Positions 17,443-26,093 of a stretch of 64,000 bases of DNA are shown here, one piece after another. Where the stretch lies: assembly GCF_003955665.1 (NCBI RefSeq), contig NZ_RXHU01000062.1, positions 39,557 to 103,556 of the forward strand, written 5' to 3'. The stretch comes from Paenibacillus whitsoniae. Lineage in GTDB: Bacteria > Bacillota > Bacilli > Paenibacillales > NBRC-103111. Numbering within the stretch: position 1 is the first letter of the stretch; the number at the start of each line of letters is the position of its first letter. Below the pieces are notes generated by a model. The model searched no databases. It saw only the letters and a list, made by a program, of their open reading frames with translations, and had not been told where the DNA came from. The position numbers and the translations under genes were made by a program.

Positions 17443-18492
17443 ATGAAAGACATTCAAATAGGTCATCGTTTGATCGGACCCATACATAAACCATTCATTA
17501 TTGCCGAGATGTCGGGGAATCACAATCAATCTTTGGATACGGCGCTTGCCATCGTAGAAGCTGCCGCTCAAGCTGGTGTAGATGCCCTGAAATTGCAAAC
17601 TTATACGGCAGATACCATGACGATTGATATCGACAGCGGCGATTTTTGGATTGATGACCCGAACAGTTTGTGGAAGGGAACTTCTCTCTATAAGCTCTAT
17701 CAAGAGGCGTACACACCTTGGGAATGGCATGAACCTATTTTCAAAAGATGCAGAGAATTGGGCATTATTCCTTTCAGCACACCTTTTGACGAGACGGCTG
17801 TCGATTTCTTGGAACAATTGAACGTCGATTGCTACAAAATAGCTTCGTTCGAAAATACAGATATTGAGCTCATACGTTATGTAGCTAGCAAAGGCAAGCC
17901 GATGATTATATCGACGGGAATGGCCTCAATTGCAGAGTTGGACGAAACGGTTCGTGCCGCAAGGGAAGCGGGCTGCAAGGATCTTGTGCTGTTGAAATGC
18001 ACCAGCACGTATCCCGCCTCCCCTGAAAACACCAACCTATCGACCCTGCCTCACCTGCGGGACTTATTCCGCTGCCAAGTCGGCGTTTCCGATCATACAA
18101 TGGGCATCGGCGTCAGTGTAGGCAGTGTGGCACTTGGTGCTTCCGTGATCGAAAAGCATTTTACGTTGTCGCGTGCTGCCGGCGGGGTGGACGCAGCTTT
18201 TTCCATGGAACCGGCCGAAATGAGCGCGTTGGTTGTCGAGACGGATCGCGTTTCGAAAAGCCTAGGACAAATCCATTATGGGCCAACAGAAGCCGAGAAA
18301 GTTTCATTAAAACATAGAAGATCCTTGTATGTGATTAAGGATTTGAAGCAGGGAGATATATTGACCAAGGACAATATCAAATCTATTCGCCCTGGGGCAG
18401 GGCTGCCGACGAAAAATTTGGAGCTTGTACTTGGCAGGAAGGTCACAAAGGATGTTGCAAGAGGAACTCCGATGACATGGGACATACTGTAA
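17443..18492 (+). CDS. pseI: Pseudaminic acid synthase (NeuB family)
   Basis: PseI condenses the 6-deoxy-diacetamido-altrose with phosphoenolpyruvate to give the nine-carbon acid. The 349-residue protein has the NeuB barrel with FIIAEMSGNHNQSLDTAL at the N-terminus, LKLQTYTADTMT, CYKIASFENTDIELI, MIISTGMASI, and HTMGIGVSVGSVALGASVIEKH. A C-terminal antifreeze-like SAF domain includes RSLYVIKDLKQGDIL. The EMSGNHN form is typical of PseI rather than sialic acid synthases. Together with pseG and pseC it supports a pseudaminic-type product. Confidence 0.92.
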   Translation: MKDIQIGHRLIGPIHKPFIIAEMSGNHNQSLDTALAIVEAAAQAGVDALKLQTYTADTMTIDIDSGDFWIDDPNSLWKGTSLYKLYQEAYTPWEWHEPIFKRCRELGIIPFSTPFDETAVDFLEQLNVDCYKIASFENTDIELIRYVASKGKPMIISTGMASIAELDETVRAAREAGCKDLVLLKCTSTYPASPENTNLSTLPHLRDLFRCQVGVSDHTMGIGVSVGSVALGASVIEKHFTLSRAAGGVDAAFSMEPAEMSALVVETDRVSKSLGQIHYGPTEAEKVSLKHRRSLYVIKDLKQGDILTKDNIKSIRPGAGLPTKNLELVLGRKVTKDVARGTPMTWDIL

Positions 18493-18518
18493 CTTGAATG
18501 TAGAGGGATGGATAAATC

Positions 18519-19892
18519 ATGGACCGGGTAGACAGCTTGGAAAAACAATCGGAAAAAATGCTGGAATTTGAGGAAATGGATAAGCTATTCGACCGTCTTT
18601 TCCCGATTTGCAGGAGTATTACAGGGCCTGGCGTCAGGGAAACGATTGCGATATTCCAACAATATATACCATTGGAGCAATTCGCCGTACCGACGGGGGC
18701 GAAGGTGTTTGATTGGGAGATTCCCCGTGAATGGAGAATTCGTGAAGCTTGGTTAAAAGGGCCGAATGGAGAAACAATCGTCGATTTTAAAGATCATAAT
18801 CTGCATGTTCTCAATTACAGTGTTCCAGTAAATCGAACGCTATCTCTTGATGAAGTCAAAGCGCATCTTTACAGTGTTCCTAGCCTGCCAGACGCCATTC
18901 CATACGTGACATCTTACTATAAGGAGAGATGGGGATTTTGTCTTCCACATTGCGTACTGGAGAACCTGAAGCCGGGTCAGTACCATGCTTATATCGATAG
19001 CGAGCTCATTCAAGGTGAACTCAATTATGCGCAAGTTGTTTTGCCCGGTGAGTCCGATCAAGAAGTGCTGTTCAGTTCTTACATCTGCCATCCTTCTATG
19101 GCGAATAATGAGCTTAGCGGGCCAATCGTTACAGCCTTCATGTACCTTCGTTTGGCCAAATGGCAGCATCGCCGATTCACGTATCGGTTTGTATTAGCAC
19201 CTGAGACGATCGGTGCGATTGCCTATCTGCATCAATTTGGGGAAGAGTTGAGGGAAAAGGTGGTTGCGGGCATGGTGTTAACTTGCATCGGCGGCAACGA
19301 CCCGTTGAGCTTTAAGAAAACGAGACGCGATCATTCACAGCTGGATATAATCATTGCTCATTTAATTCATCATAAAAAGATAGACGCAAGATTGAGAGGG
19401 TTTACGCCAACTTATGGGTCTGATGAACGCCAGTTTTGCTCCCCCGGTTTTAATTTTCCGGTAGGTCAGATGTCGCGAGGTCTGCACTCGGGCTTTCCTG
19501 GCTATCATAATTCGTTAGATACGAAGGAAGCGATGACGATTGAAGCCCTTCAGCAAAGTTTGGATGAATTAGAATTCGTATGCAAAGCTCTGGAATTAGA
19601 TGGATATTATATAAACCAGTCCCCTTTTGGTGAAGTCAAATTGGACAAGCATGGTCTTTATCCAGATATGAATGCGCCGACGATGAGAGGGCACTCCAAT
19701 AATGAGGTCGTGGATCACCGAACACAGCTCAACCGTATCCTTATCGTTTTGAATTATTGCGATGGGCAGCATTCAATGCAGCAGATTGCGGATCGCTGTG
19801 GATGTTCGATCCTAGATCTAGAGCCCGTTATTGAGATTTTAAAAGAAAAACAACTGATCATCGGTCCATTTTCCGAAAAAAGGGGGTTATAA
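18519..19892 (+). CDS. Aminopeptidase-like (M28/DUF4910-type) protein with C-terminal winged helix
   Basis: The 457-residue protein has an M28-like metallopeptidase core. Likely metal ligands lie in YICHPSMANNELSG near residue 190, in PTYGSDERQF near residue 305, and in GYHNSLDT near residue 330. The last 75 residues look like a winged-helix fold (NYCDGQHSMQQIADRCG). Genes of this type are frequent in surface-glycan clusters, but I know of no assigned reaction; a deacetylase or amidase acting on an amino-sugar is one idea. It sits between pseI and a formyltransferase-like gene in a tight operon. Confidence 0.75.
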   Translation: MDRVDSLEKQSEKMLEFEEMDKLFDRLFPICRSITGPGVRETIAIFQQYIPLEQFAVPTGAKVFDWEIPREWRIREAWLKGPNGETIVDFKDHNLHVLNYSVPVNRTLSLDEVKAHLYSVPSLPDAIPYVTSYYKERWGFCLPHCVLENLKPGQYHAYIDSELIQGELNYAQVVLPGESDQEVLFSSYICHPSMANNELSGPIVTAFMYLRLAKWQHRRFTYRFVLAPETIGAIAYLHQFGEELREKVVAGMVLTCIGGNDPLSFKKTRRDHSQLDIIIAHLIHHKKIDARLRGFTPTYGSDERQFCSPGFNFPVGQMSRGLHSGFPGYHNSLDTKEAMTIEALQQSLDELEFVCKALELDGYYINQSPFGEVKLDKHGLYPDMNAPTMRGHSNNEVVDHRTQLNRILIVLNYCDGQHSMQQIADRCGCSILDLEPVIEILKEKQLIIGPFSEKRGL

Positions 19893-19896
19893 CGAA

Positions 19897-20697
19897 ATGA
19901 AAGTTGTGTTATTCATTGGCTCCCATCCCAGACACTTATTTGTAGCTGAAACATTGCAGAAACACGGATTTTTAAATGCCGTCGTCATGGAGAAACGAGA
20001 AGAATTTTTACCTGCGCCGCCTCCTGGCTTGCAGGAGCTAGATCGCGAGAACTTCATCCGCCATTTTGCAGACAGAGATGCAGCGGAAACTAGGCAATTT
20101 GGGCATTCGCGCCAATTGGAGATGGATCCGGAGGCTATTCTGCAAGTTGATTACCATAATCTGAACAGCAAGCAGGTTAAAGACTGGATCGATGCCATAC
20201 AGCCGGATGTTGTGCTTACTTATGGCGTTCATAAAATCTCAACGGAGCTTCTGGCGTCGTTCCCGACTTACGCATGGAATGTTCATGGGGGATTGTCGCC
20301 GTGGTACCGCGGCAACACGACGCTGTTCTGGCCGTTTTATTTTATGAAGCCGAATTGGGCGGGGATGACCATCCACCAATTAACCTCAAAGTTAGATGCA
20401 GGAGCCATCATTCATCATGCGGTTCCGGAGCTAGTACGGGGAGACGGCTTGCATGACGTTGCCTGCCGTGCGGTTAAGCAAGCAGCAGAAGATATTGTGA
20501 TGATTTTGCATAAATTAGCTAAGGGCGAATCGGTTCAGCCTGTACCCCAAAAATCGTCCGGCAAGTTATTTATGACAGAGGACTGGGGCCCGCAGCACCT
20601 GCGAGTGGTTTACAATCTGTTCGATAATGACATTGTCGATCGCTATCTTGATGGCGAGTTTGGACATCACGAGCCTCCACTTATTAAGGCTTTTTAA
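19897..20697 (+). CDS. Formyltransferase-fold protein, probable sugar N-formyltransferase
   Basis: The 266-residue protein carries the N10-formyl-tetrahydrofolate transferase core: NVHGGLSPWYRGNTTLFWPF near residue 125 supplies the catalytic Asn and His, and LTSKLDAGAII near residue 165 the Asp. It is too short and differently placed to be methionyl-tRNA formyltransferase and lacks that enzyme's C-terminal domain. In a nonulosonate cluster it most likely formylates an amino group of the sugar. It begins four bases after the previous stop, so it is co-transcribed with the M28-like gene. Confidence 0.78.
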   Translation: MKVVLFIGSHPRHLFVAETLQKHGFLNAVVMEKREEFLPAPPPGLQELDRENFIRHFADRDAAETRQFGHSRQLEMDPEAILQVDYHNLNSKQVKDWIDAIQPDVVLTYGVHKISTELLASFPTYAWNVHGGLSPWYRGNTTLFWPFYFMKPNWAGMTIHQLTSKLDAGAIIHHAVPELVRGDGLHDVACRAVKQAAEDIVMILHKLAKGESVQPVPQKSSGKLFMTEDWGPQHLRVVYNLFDNDIVDRYLDGEFGHHEPPLIKAF

Positions 20698-20714
20698 CAA
20701 AGGAGCGGAATGTA

Positions 20715-21662
20715 GTGAACATTTTATTAACAGGCGGTGCGGGGTTTATCGGCCGATGGGTGGCGAAACGTTTGCTGGAAGACGGCCATCAGGTTTGGAT
20801 TGTGGATGACTTCTCCAATGGCCGTCGAGAGAATGTACATGAGTTTGAGCAGCATCCTGGCTTCCAAGAACTAATTGCCGGAGATATTAAGGATGAGAAT
20901 CTGCTGACGCAGTTATTTGATGCGCACCACTTTGATATTTGCTATCATCTTGGCGCTTCGATCAACGTACAGGATTCCATCGATGACCCCCGAACGACGT
21001 TTAATAACGACACTGTGGGAACTTTTTATATGATGGAGCAATGCCGGAAGCACCAAGTTAAGGTGGTGTTTATGAGCACTTGCATGGTCTATGATCGTTG
21101 TACGGACGATACTGGTATTACGGAATTGCATCCGACCAAACCGGCCTCTCCGTACGCAGGCGCCAAAATCGCAGCAGAAAATATGGTGCTCTCCTACTAC
21201 TATGCGTACAATCTGCCGGTTGTCGTTATTCGTCCATTCAATACGTACGGTCCTTTCCAAAAAACAGGCGGTGAAGGCGGCGTTGTCGCGATTTTCGTGA
21301 GAAATAAGCTGGCTGGGAAAGATCTGCAAATTTATGGCGAGGGAACTCAAACACGAGACCTATTATATGTAGAGGATTGCGCACGTTTTGTAGTAGAAGC
21401 CGGGTATTCCGACCGTGTTAATGGGCAAATTGTGAATGCTGGGCTAGGGCGTGATATTTCGGTTAATGAGCTTGCACGGCTAGTCGTTGGCGATGAGAAT
21501 CGAATAAAACATGTTGAGCATATTCACCCGCAAAGTGAAATCCAAAAATTATTGTGCAACTATTCAAAAGCCAAAGAGCTGCTCGACTGGGAGCCTTCGG
21601 TGTCTCTTGAAGAGGGAATCAAGTTAACTGAAGAATGGATTCGTACAAGCTACCTTATGTAA
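20715..21662 (+). CDS. NAD-dependent nucleotide-sugar epimerase (extended SDR)
   Basis: The 315-residue extended SDR has LLTGGAGFIGRWVAKRLL at the N-terminus, WIVDDFSNGRRENV, the YxxxK motif in SPYAGAKIAAENM, and FNTYGPFQKTGGEGG. After the catalytic threonine the sequence is MSTCMVYD, without the acidic DE or SE pair of 4,6-dehydratases, so it is more likely a UDP-sugar 4-epimerase or reductase than a PseB or LegB replacement. GTG is the start, preceded by GGAGCGG. It lies next to pseC and probably feeds or edits the same nucleotide sugar. Confidence 0.82.
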   Translation: MNILLTGGAGFIGRWVAKRLLEDGHQVWIVDDFSNGRRENVHEFEQHPGFQELIAGDIKDENLLTQLFDAHHFDICYHLGASINVQDSIDDPRTTFNNDTVGTFYMMEQCRKHQVKVVFMSTCMVYDRCTDDTGITELHPTKPASPYAGAKIAAENMVLSYYYAYNLPVVVIRPFNTYGPFQKTGGEGGVVAIFVRNKLAGKDLQIYGEGTQTRDLLYVEDCARFVVEAGYSDRVNGQIVNAGLGRDISVNELARLVVGDENRIKHVEHIHPQSEIQKLLCNYSKAKELLDWEPSVSLEEGIKLTEEWIRTSYLM

Positions 21663-21697
21663 ATAAGGTGGCTATTTTACATAAAGGTGGACGCTAG

Positions 21698-22888
21698 ATG
21701 GACAAGTTGGCAATTAACGGAGGACAGCCGATCAGAAACGCGATGCTGCCTTATGGTCAGCAATGGATTGATGGTGACGATATTAGTGCGGTTATAGCTA
21801 CACTGGAAAGCAGTTTTATAACCCAAGGGCCAGCCATCCAAAAGTTTGAACAAGCCATTGCGGACTATGTTGGAGCCCAATATGCAGTGGCCTTTTGTAA
21901 TGGAACGGCTGCTTTACATGGCGCTTGTTTTGCTGCAGGGATTTCAACCGGTGACGAAGTGATTACGACGCCGCTTACTTTTCTGGCAAGCAGCAACGCT
22001 GTGCTTTATCAAGGCGGGGTACCTATCTTTGCAGATATAGACGAGAATACCTATAATATCAGCCCAAATGAAGTTGAAAAAAAGATTACAAACAAAACGA
22101 AAGCCATCATTGCTGTTGATTTTACAGGCCAGCCTGTTGAGATCGATCGTATCACTAGCCTTGCGCGGAAACATAATCTGGTTGTGATCCAAGATGCTGC
22201 CCACTCATTAGGCGCTGAGTATAAAGGTGTAAAAGTGGGTTCAACAGCAGATATGACGATGTTCAGTTTTCATCCAGTTAAGCATATAACAACGGGTGAA
22301 GGCGGCATTATCACAACGGACTCGAAGGCTTACTATGACAGATTAGTTTTATTCAGAAGCCACGGGATGACCAAAGATGATGGCATCATGACCAAAAATG
22401 ATGGTCCGTGGTATTACGAAATGCACGAGCTGGGCTACAACTATCGGATGACAGATCTTCAAGCCTCGCTAGGTGTATCTCAAATGTCTAAGCTGCATGA
22501 TTTCATAGAAAAGCGCCGTACAATTGCTATGCAGTATAACGAGGCTTTTAGCGGCATGGAGGGGATCATTACTCCTTTTCAACATGCCGATACGAATTCG
22601 AGCTGGCATTTATACGTCTTAAAATTCAAATTAGATCGTTGTTCCGTAGGGCGAAGAGAACTTTTTGATGCCTTACGTGCCGAGAATATTGGTGTTCATG
22701 TCCATTATATTCCCGTGTACCTTCAGCCCTATTATCAAAACCTTGGTTATCCAAGCGGCCTGTGCCCCAACGCAGAGAATTATTACGATAATGCCATTAC
22801 ACTACCATTATTCCCGAAAATGACAGACCAAGACGTCCGGGATGTTATTCTTGCTGTGAAAAAGGTATATGCCGCCTATTATTTTTAG
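21698..22888 (+). CDS. pseC: UDP-4-amino-4,6-dideoxy-N-acetyl-L-altrosamine transaminase (DegT family)
   Basis: PseC aminates the 4-keto sugar made by PseB, using PLP and glutamate. The 396-residue DegT/DnrJ/EryC1 protein has ATLESSFITQGPAIQKFE near the start, FCNGTAALHGACFAAG, VIQDAAHSLGAEYKG, and FSFHPVKHITTGEGG, in which the Lys binds PLP; this last form is characteristic of PseC. It is the last gene of the sugar island, about 30 bases before the SigD-like site of the flagellar cap operon. No PseB dehydratase is encoded in the window, so the keto sugar must come from elsewhere or from a different enzyme. Confidence 0.9.
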   Translation: MDKLAINGGQPIRNAMLPYGQQWIDGDDISAVIATLESSFITQGPAIQKFEQAIADYVGAQYAVAFCNGTAALHGACFAAGISTGDEVITTPLTFLASSNAVLYQGGVPIFADIDENTYNISPNEVEKKITNKTKAIIAVDFTGQPVEIDRITSLARKHNLVVIQDAAHSLGAEYKGVKVGSTADMTMFSFHPVKHITTGEGGIITTDSKAYYDRLVLFRSHGMTKDDGIMTKNDGPWYYEMHELGYNYRMTDLQASLGVSQMSKLHDFIEKRRTIAMQYNEAFSGMEGIITPFQHADTNSSWHLYVLKFKLDRCSVGRRELFDALRAENIGVHVHYIPVYLQPYYQNLGYPSGLCPNAENYYDNAITLPLFPKMTDQDVRDVILAVKKVYAAYYF

Positions 22889-22910
22889 GTTAAATGCTGC
22901 TAAGAAACCC

Positions 22911-22938
22911 TAACAACTTCACAACCTCCGTCCGATAT
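22911..22938 (+). promoter_or_regulatory. SigD-type promoter of the flaG operon
   Basis: TAAC at 22911-22914, a 16-base spacer and TCCGATAT at 22931-22938 resemble the SigD consensus (TAAA, 15-16 bases, GCCGATAA). The same -10 sequence occurs upstream of motA in this window. In Bacillus subtilis the flaG-fliD-fliS-fliT operon is SigD-dependent. The predicted start of transcription is near 22945. Confidence 0.6.
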
Positions 22939-22971
22939 ATAAGGTATATGTATATCTCGGATGGAGGTTGT
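22921..22971 (+). promoter_or_regulatory. Hairpin that sequesters the flaG Shine-Dalgarno
   Basis: Arm 22921-22941 pairs with arm 22951-22971 over 21 positions, with one G-U pair and one mismatch and a nine-base loop. The right arm contains GGAGGTTG, the ribosome site of flaG. An RNA that reads through from pseC would fold this site away. An RNA starting at the SigD site, whose -10 box lies inside the left arm, would lack that arm. Only a few T residues follow, so it is a weak terminator candidate. Confidence 0.75.
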
Positions 22972-22978
22972 TTATTCG

Positions 22979-23395
22979 ATGAGTATCAATAACCAGATTG
23001 GCGGAATTGGCAGTGCAGTTGGTGAAAGCAGGCCTGCCCCAGAACCTGTGAAAGTGACCAAAGTCGATGATGTCACAGCGAGCAATGCAGCAGCTGAACT
23101 GATCGCATCGACGATTACGAACACATCGGAACTTAAAAGAGCTGAGCTTCAGGGCGAGAACGTCACAATTAGCGATGCTCAAGTCGTCAAAGCGATCGAG
23201 CATGCGATCAAGGCCATGCAGGGCAGATCCACATCGCTAGAGTTTTCGGTCCATCAGAAGACAAAACTTATTTCTGTGAAGGTCATGGACAAAGATACAG
23301 GCGAAGTGATTCGTGAAATTCCGCCTGAGAAGAGTCTGGACTTCGTAGCAAAACTTTGGCAAATGGCCGGCATTTTAGTTGACGAGAAGAGATAA
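22979..23395 (+). CDS. flaG: Flagellar protein FlaG
   Basis: FlaG is a small protein that affects filament length in polar-flagellated bacteria. The 138-residue product has the family C-terminal region LEFSVHQKTKLISVKVMD followed by GEVIREIPPEKSLDF. ATG at 22979 is chosen because GGAGGTTG ends eight bases before it; ATG at 22961 overlaps that ribosome site. It is the first gene of the filament-cap operon with fliD, fliS and fliT. Confidence 0.9.
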   Translation: MSINNQIGGIGSAVGESRPAPEPVKVTKVDDVTASNAAAELIASTITNTSELKRAELQGENVTISDAQVVKAIEHAIKAMQGRSTSLEFSVHQKTKLISVKVMDKDTGEVIREIPPEKSLDFVAKLWQMAGILVDEKR

Positions 23396-23421
23396 ATTGA
23401 AGAAGCAGTGAGGTGAGTTAC

Positions 23422-25662
23422 ATGGTTATGCGTTTGAGTGGTTTTTCCAACTCGGGCATTGATATTGATGAAACGGTCAAGAAGCTGGTAGCAGCTGCGC
23501 GCATTCCGCAGGACAAGCTGAAACAGCAAAAGCAATGGCTAGAATGGCAGCGCGACGATTATCGTACGATCAATACGAAGATTTTGGCTTTTAGAAGCGC
23601 AGCGTCGGATATGACACGTCAGGCGGCATTTTTGACTAAGAAATCCACTTCGGCGGATGATAGTATTGTCTCAGTTACTTCGTCGGCAACGGCGCCTGAT
23701 GGAATTTTCTCTATAAAAGTCAACAAGTTGGCTACGTCGGCTTCGGTTACATCAGAGAAAGTAGGAGCTTCAGCAGATACAGCACTACTGAGCTCAATCG
23801 ATCCTTCTTTTGCGCAGCCGACCACGTTGACAATTGGCGGTGAGAAAGGAACGGCAACCATTAATGTTAAGCCGGGAGACACGATTGCTAGTTTGGTTGC
23901 GAATGTGAACGGTAAATCTTCCACAACTGGCGTGACGATGAGTTATGATGCGAATCTTGATCGTTTCTTTTTTACCTCTTCTTCTACCGGTAGCAAGGCT
24001 GCGATTGACTTGAAGATGGACAGTGAAGCTAATGGTCATAATTTACTCACATCGGTGCTTAGATTGACTTCAAGCCAGGGCAGCAAAATTACTGGAAATC
24101 AGGCCTTTGCATCGGGTTCAACAACCGTGATCGATGGTGGTATGGGAGCCCCCCAAGCGTTTCATATTGAGGCTGGGGGAGAAACTTTTGATTATAATGT
24201 GACGGCTTCGACGACGATCGGAGATTTAATTAATCAAATAAATAACTCTGATGTGGGAAAAAAAGCCGGTATAACAGCGTACCTGGATGGAAGTAATAAG
24301 TTGGCTTTTTATAATCCTGATAAAAGTAAACCTATTACTTTGACCGATGCTACAAGCGATGGTTATAATTTACTAACTAAACTTGGTGTTGATTCAGCTA
24401 CTGAAGTACCGACAACAGCTTGGCCACTATCGACGGACAGTGCAAATAAAGGTGGCAAGGTAACAGGGACTCAGGCCTTTGCTTCTGGTTCCACAACATT
24501 AATTGACGGATCTCTTGCCTCGACGCAAAAGTTTCATATTGAGGCAAACGGCAAAACATTCGACTATGATGTCACCAAAACAACAACGATCGGTCAACTC
24601 ATTGATCAAATTAATAGCTCGGACATTGGTAAATCTGGCGTTTCGGCTTACTTAGACAAAGACAATAAGTTGGCTTTCTATAACCCTGACCAAACGAAGC
24701 CGATAACTGTAACCGATGGAACGAGTGATTCATACAATTTAGCCGATAAATTAGGAATGACCTCCCCTACATCCACAACGGATTTGGATTATGGGTCTTA
24801 TCGGATCACCGGTCAGCAAGCCGAAATCATCTACAATGGTGTTACAGCCAATTACGACACCAACAATTTCTCCATCAGCGGGATGAATATTACCATTAAG
24901 AAAACATCGTCTAGTGCTGTCAACATCACGAATACGCGCGACGTAGACACTGTCTTCAATTCCATCAAATCGTTCGTCGACAAATACAACGAGTTAATCG
25001 ACACAATCAATACCAAGACGACTGAAAAAAGAAATAGAGATTTCTCGCCATTGACCGATGAGCAGCGCGAAGCGATGAAAGATGACCAAATCACGCAATG
25101 GGAAACAAAGGCTAAGAGCGGTACATTGTATGGTGACTCGATTCTTAGGGCAGGGATAACTAATTTCCGTACGTCGTTCTCCAATACAATAGAAGGCCTG
25201 CCGACCGGGAATATGAAATCCCTATCCCAGATTGGCATCTCAACAGCCAACGTTTCCGGCGCCAGCATCTCCGGCAGCTATCTGGATAACGGCAAAATCT
25301 ATATCGACGAAGACAAGCTGAAGAAAGCGATCGCAGAGAACCCTGACCAAGTTATGGCACTCTTTACGGCCAATGATGGTCTGAAAGACTCTAATAAAGG
25401 CGATGGTCTAGCTAGACGCTTGTCCGATCAAGCAGATGCGCTCTTCAAGAACATCTCTGCGAAAGCGGGCGTGACCGGCAGCGTAGATACGACGTATATC
25501 ATCGGGAAATCGCTCAAAGATCTCAACACCCGCATCGACGATTTTACGACAAAGCTTGATGATTTAGAAACCCGCTATTATAATCAATTTACAGCAATGG
25601 AAAAATATATGAATCAAATGCAAGCGCAAAGTGCACAATTAACTCAACAGATGGGCGGCTAG
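23422..25662 (+). CDS. fliD: Flagellar filament cap protein FliD (hook-associated protein 2)
   Basis: FliD caps the growing filament and helps flagellin subunits to fold and insert. ATG at 23422 follows GAGGTGA by five bases and gives 746 residues, much longer than the 450-550 usual for FliD. The N-terminal coil region (MRLSGFSNSGIDIDETVKKL) and the C-terminal region (YYNQFTAMEKYMNQMQAQ) are standard. The extra length comes from a tandem duplication in the middle, with two copies of about 124 residues that share QAFASGSTT, FHIEA and KLAFYNPD. The exposed leg or head domain has therefore expanded. Confidence 0.95.
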   Translation: MVMRLSGFSNSGIDIDETVKKLVAAARIPQDKLKQQKQWLEWQRDDYRTINTKILAFRSAASDMTRQAAFLTKKSTSADDSIVSVTSSATAPDGIFSIKVNKLATSASVTSEKVGASADTALLSSIDPSFAQPTTLTIGGEKGTATINVKPGDTIASLVANVNGKSSTTGVTMSYDANLDRFFFTSSSTGSKAAIDLKMDSEANGHNLLTSVLRLTSSQGSKITGNQAFASGSTTVIDGGMGAPQAFHIEAGGETFDYNVTASTTIGDLINQINNSDVGKKAGITAYLDGSNKLAFYNPDKSKPITLTDATSDGYNLLTKLGVDSATEVPTTAWPLSTDSANKGGKVTGTQAFASGSTTLIDGSLASTQKFHIEANGKTFDYDVTKTTTIGQLIDQINSSDIGKSGVSAYLDKDNKLAFYNPDQTKPITVTDGTSDSYNLADKLGMTSPTSTTDLDYGSYRITGQQAEIIYNGVTANYDTNNFSISGMNITIKKTSSSAVNITNTRDVDTVFNSIKSFVDKYNELIDTINTKTTEKRNRDFSPLTDEQREAMKDDQITQWETKAKSGTLYGDSILRAGITNFRTSFSNTIEGLPTGNMKSLSQIGISTANVSGASISGSYLDNGKIYIDEDKLKKAIAENPDQVMALFTANDGLKDSNKGDGLARRLSDQADALFKNISAKAGVTGSVDTTYIIGKSLKDLNTRIDDFTTKLDDLETRYYNQFTAMEKYMNQMQAQSAQLTQQMGG
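24084..24780 (+). repeat. Tandem in-frame duplication inside fliD
   Basis: Two diverged copies start at about 24084 and 24456, with a period of 372 bases (124 codons) measured from CAGGCCTTTGC at 24100 to the same word at 24472. The encoded copies share QAFASGSTT, IDG, KFHIEA or AFHIEA, TTIG, LAFYNPD and YNL at matching spacing. The DNA copies differ at many silent sites, so the duplication is not recent. Confidence 0.85.
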
Positions 25663-25694
25663 CGATCTGTATTTTACACTAGGGGGAAAAGACA

Positions 25695-26093
25695 ATGATT
25701 CAAGCCCAACGGAATAAATACTTGGAGAACACGGTGCAAACGGCTAGCCCTGCTCAACTGCTGATCATGCTTTGCGATGGGGCCATCCGATTCTGCCGTG
25801 CAGGTATTGAGGCTTTGAAAAATCACAATCACCAAGACGCGAACACGAACCTAGTCAAAGTACAGGACATCATTAGCGAGTTCACGATTACGCTTGACCG
25901 GAATGCGCCGATTGCGGAGGACTTGCTGCGGCTGTACGAATATTTTAACCATCGTCTGATCGAGGCGAATATCAAAAAAACGGCCGAACCTGCCGAGGAA
26001 GTGCTGGGCTATCTCATTGAGCTGAAAGAGACATGGCTGCAAGCGGCCAAGCAAATGAACGCAGGGCCTAACGCAGCTCCGGTAGGCACGTAA
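25695..26093 (+). CDS. fliS: Flagellin export chaperone FliS
   Basis: FliS binds the C-terminal helix of flagellin in the cytosol and prevents early assembly. The 132-residue protein begins with the family pattern QRNKYLENTVQTASPAQLLIMLCDGAI and continues with FNHRLIEANIKK. GGGGGAAAAG lies before the ATG. The stop overlaps the fliT-like ATG by one base (TAATG), so translation of the two is coupled. Confidence 0.94.
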   Translation: MIQAQRNKYLENTVQTASPAQLLIMLCDGAIRFCRAGIEALKNHNHQDANTNLVKVQDIISEFTITLDRNAPIAEDLLRLYEYFNHRLIEANIKKTAEPAEEVLGYLIELKETWLQAAKQMNAGPNAAPVGT

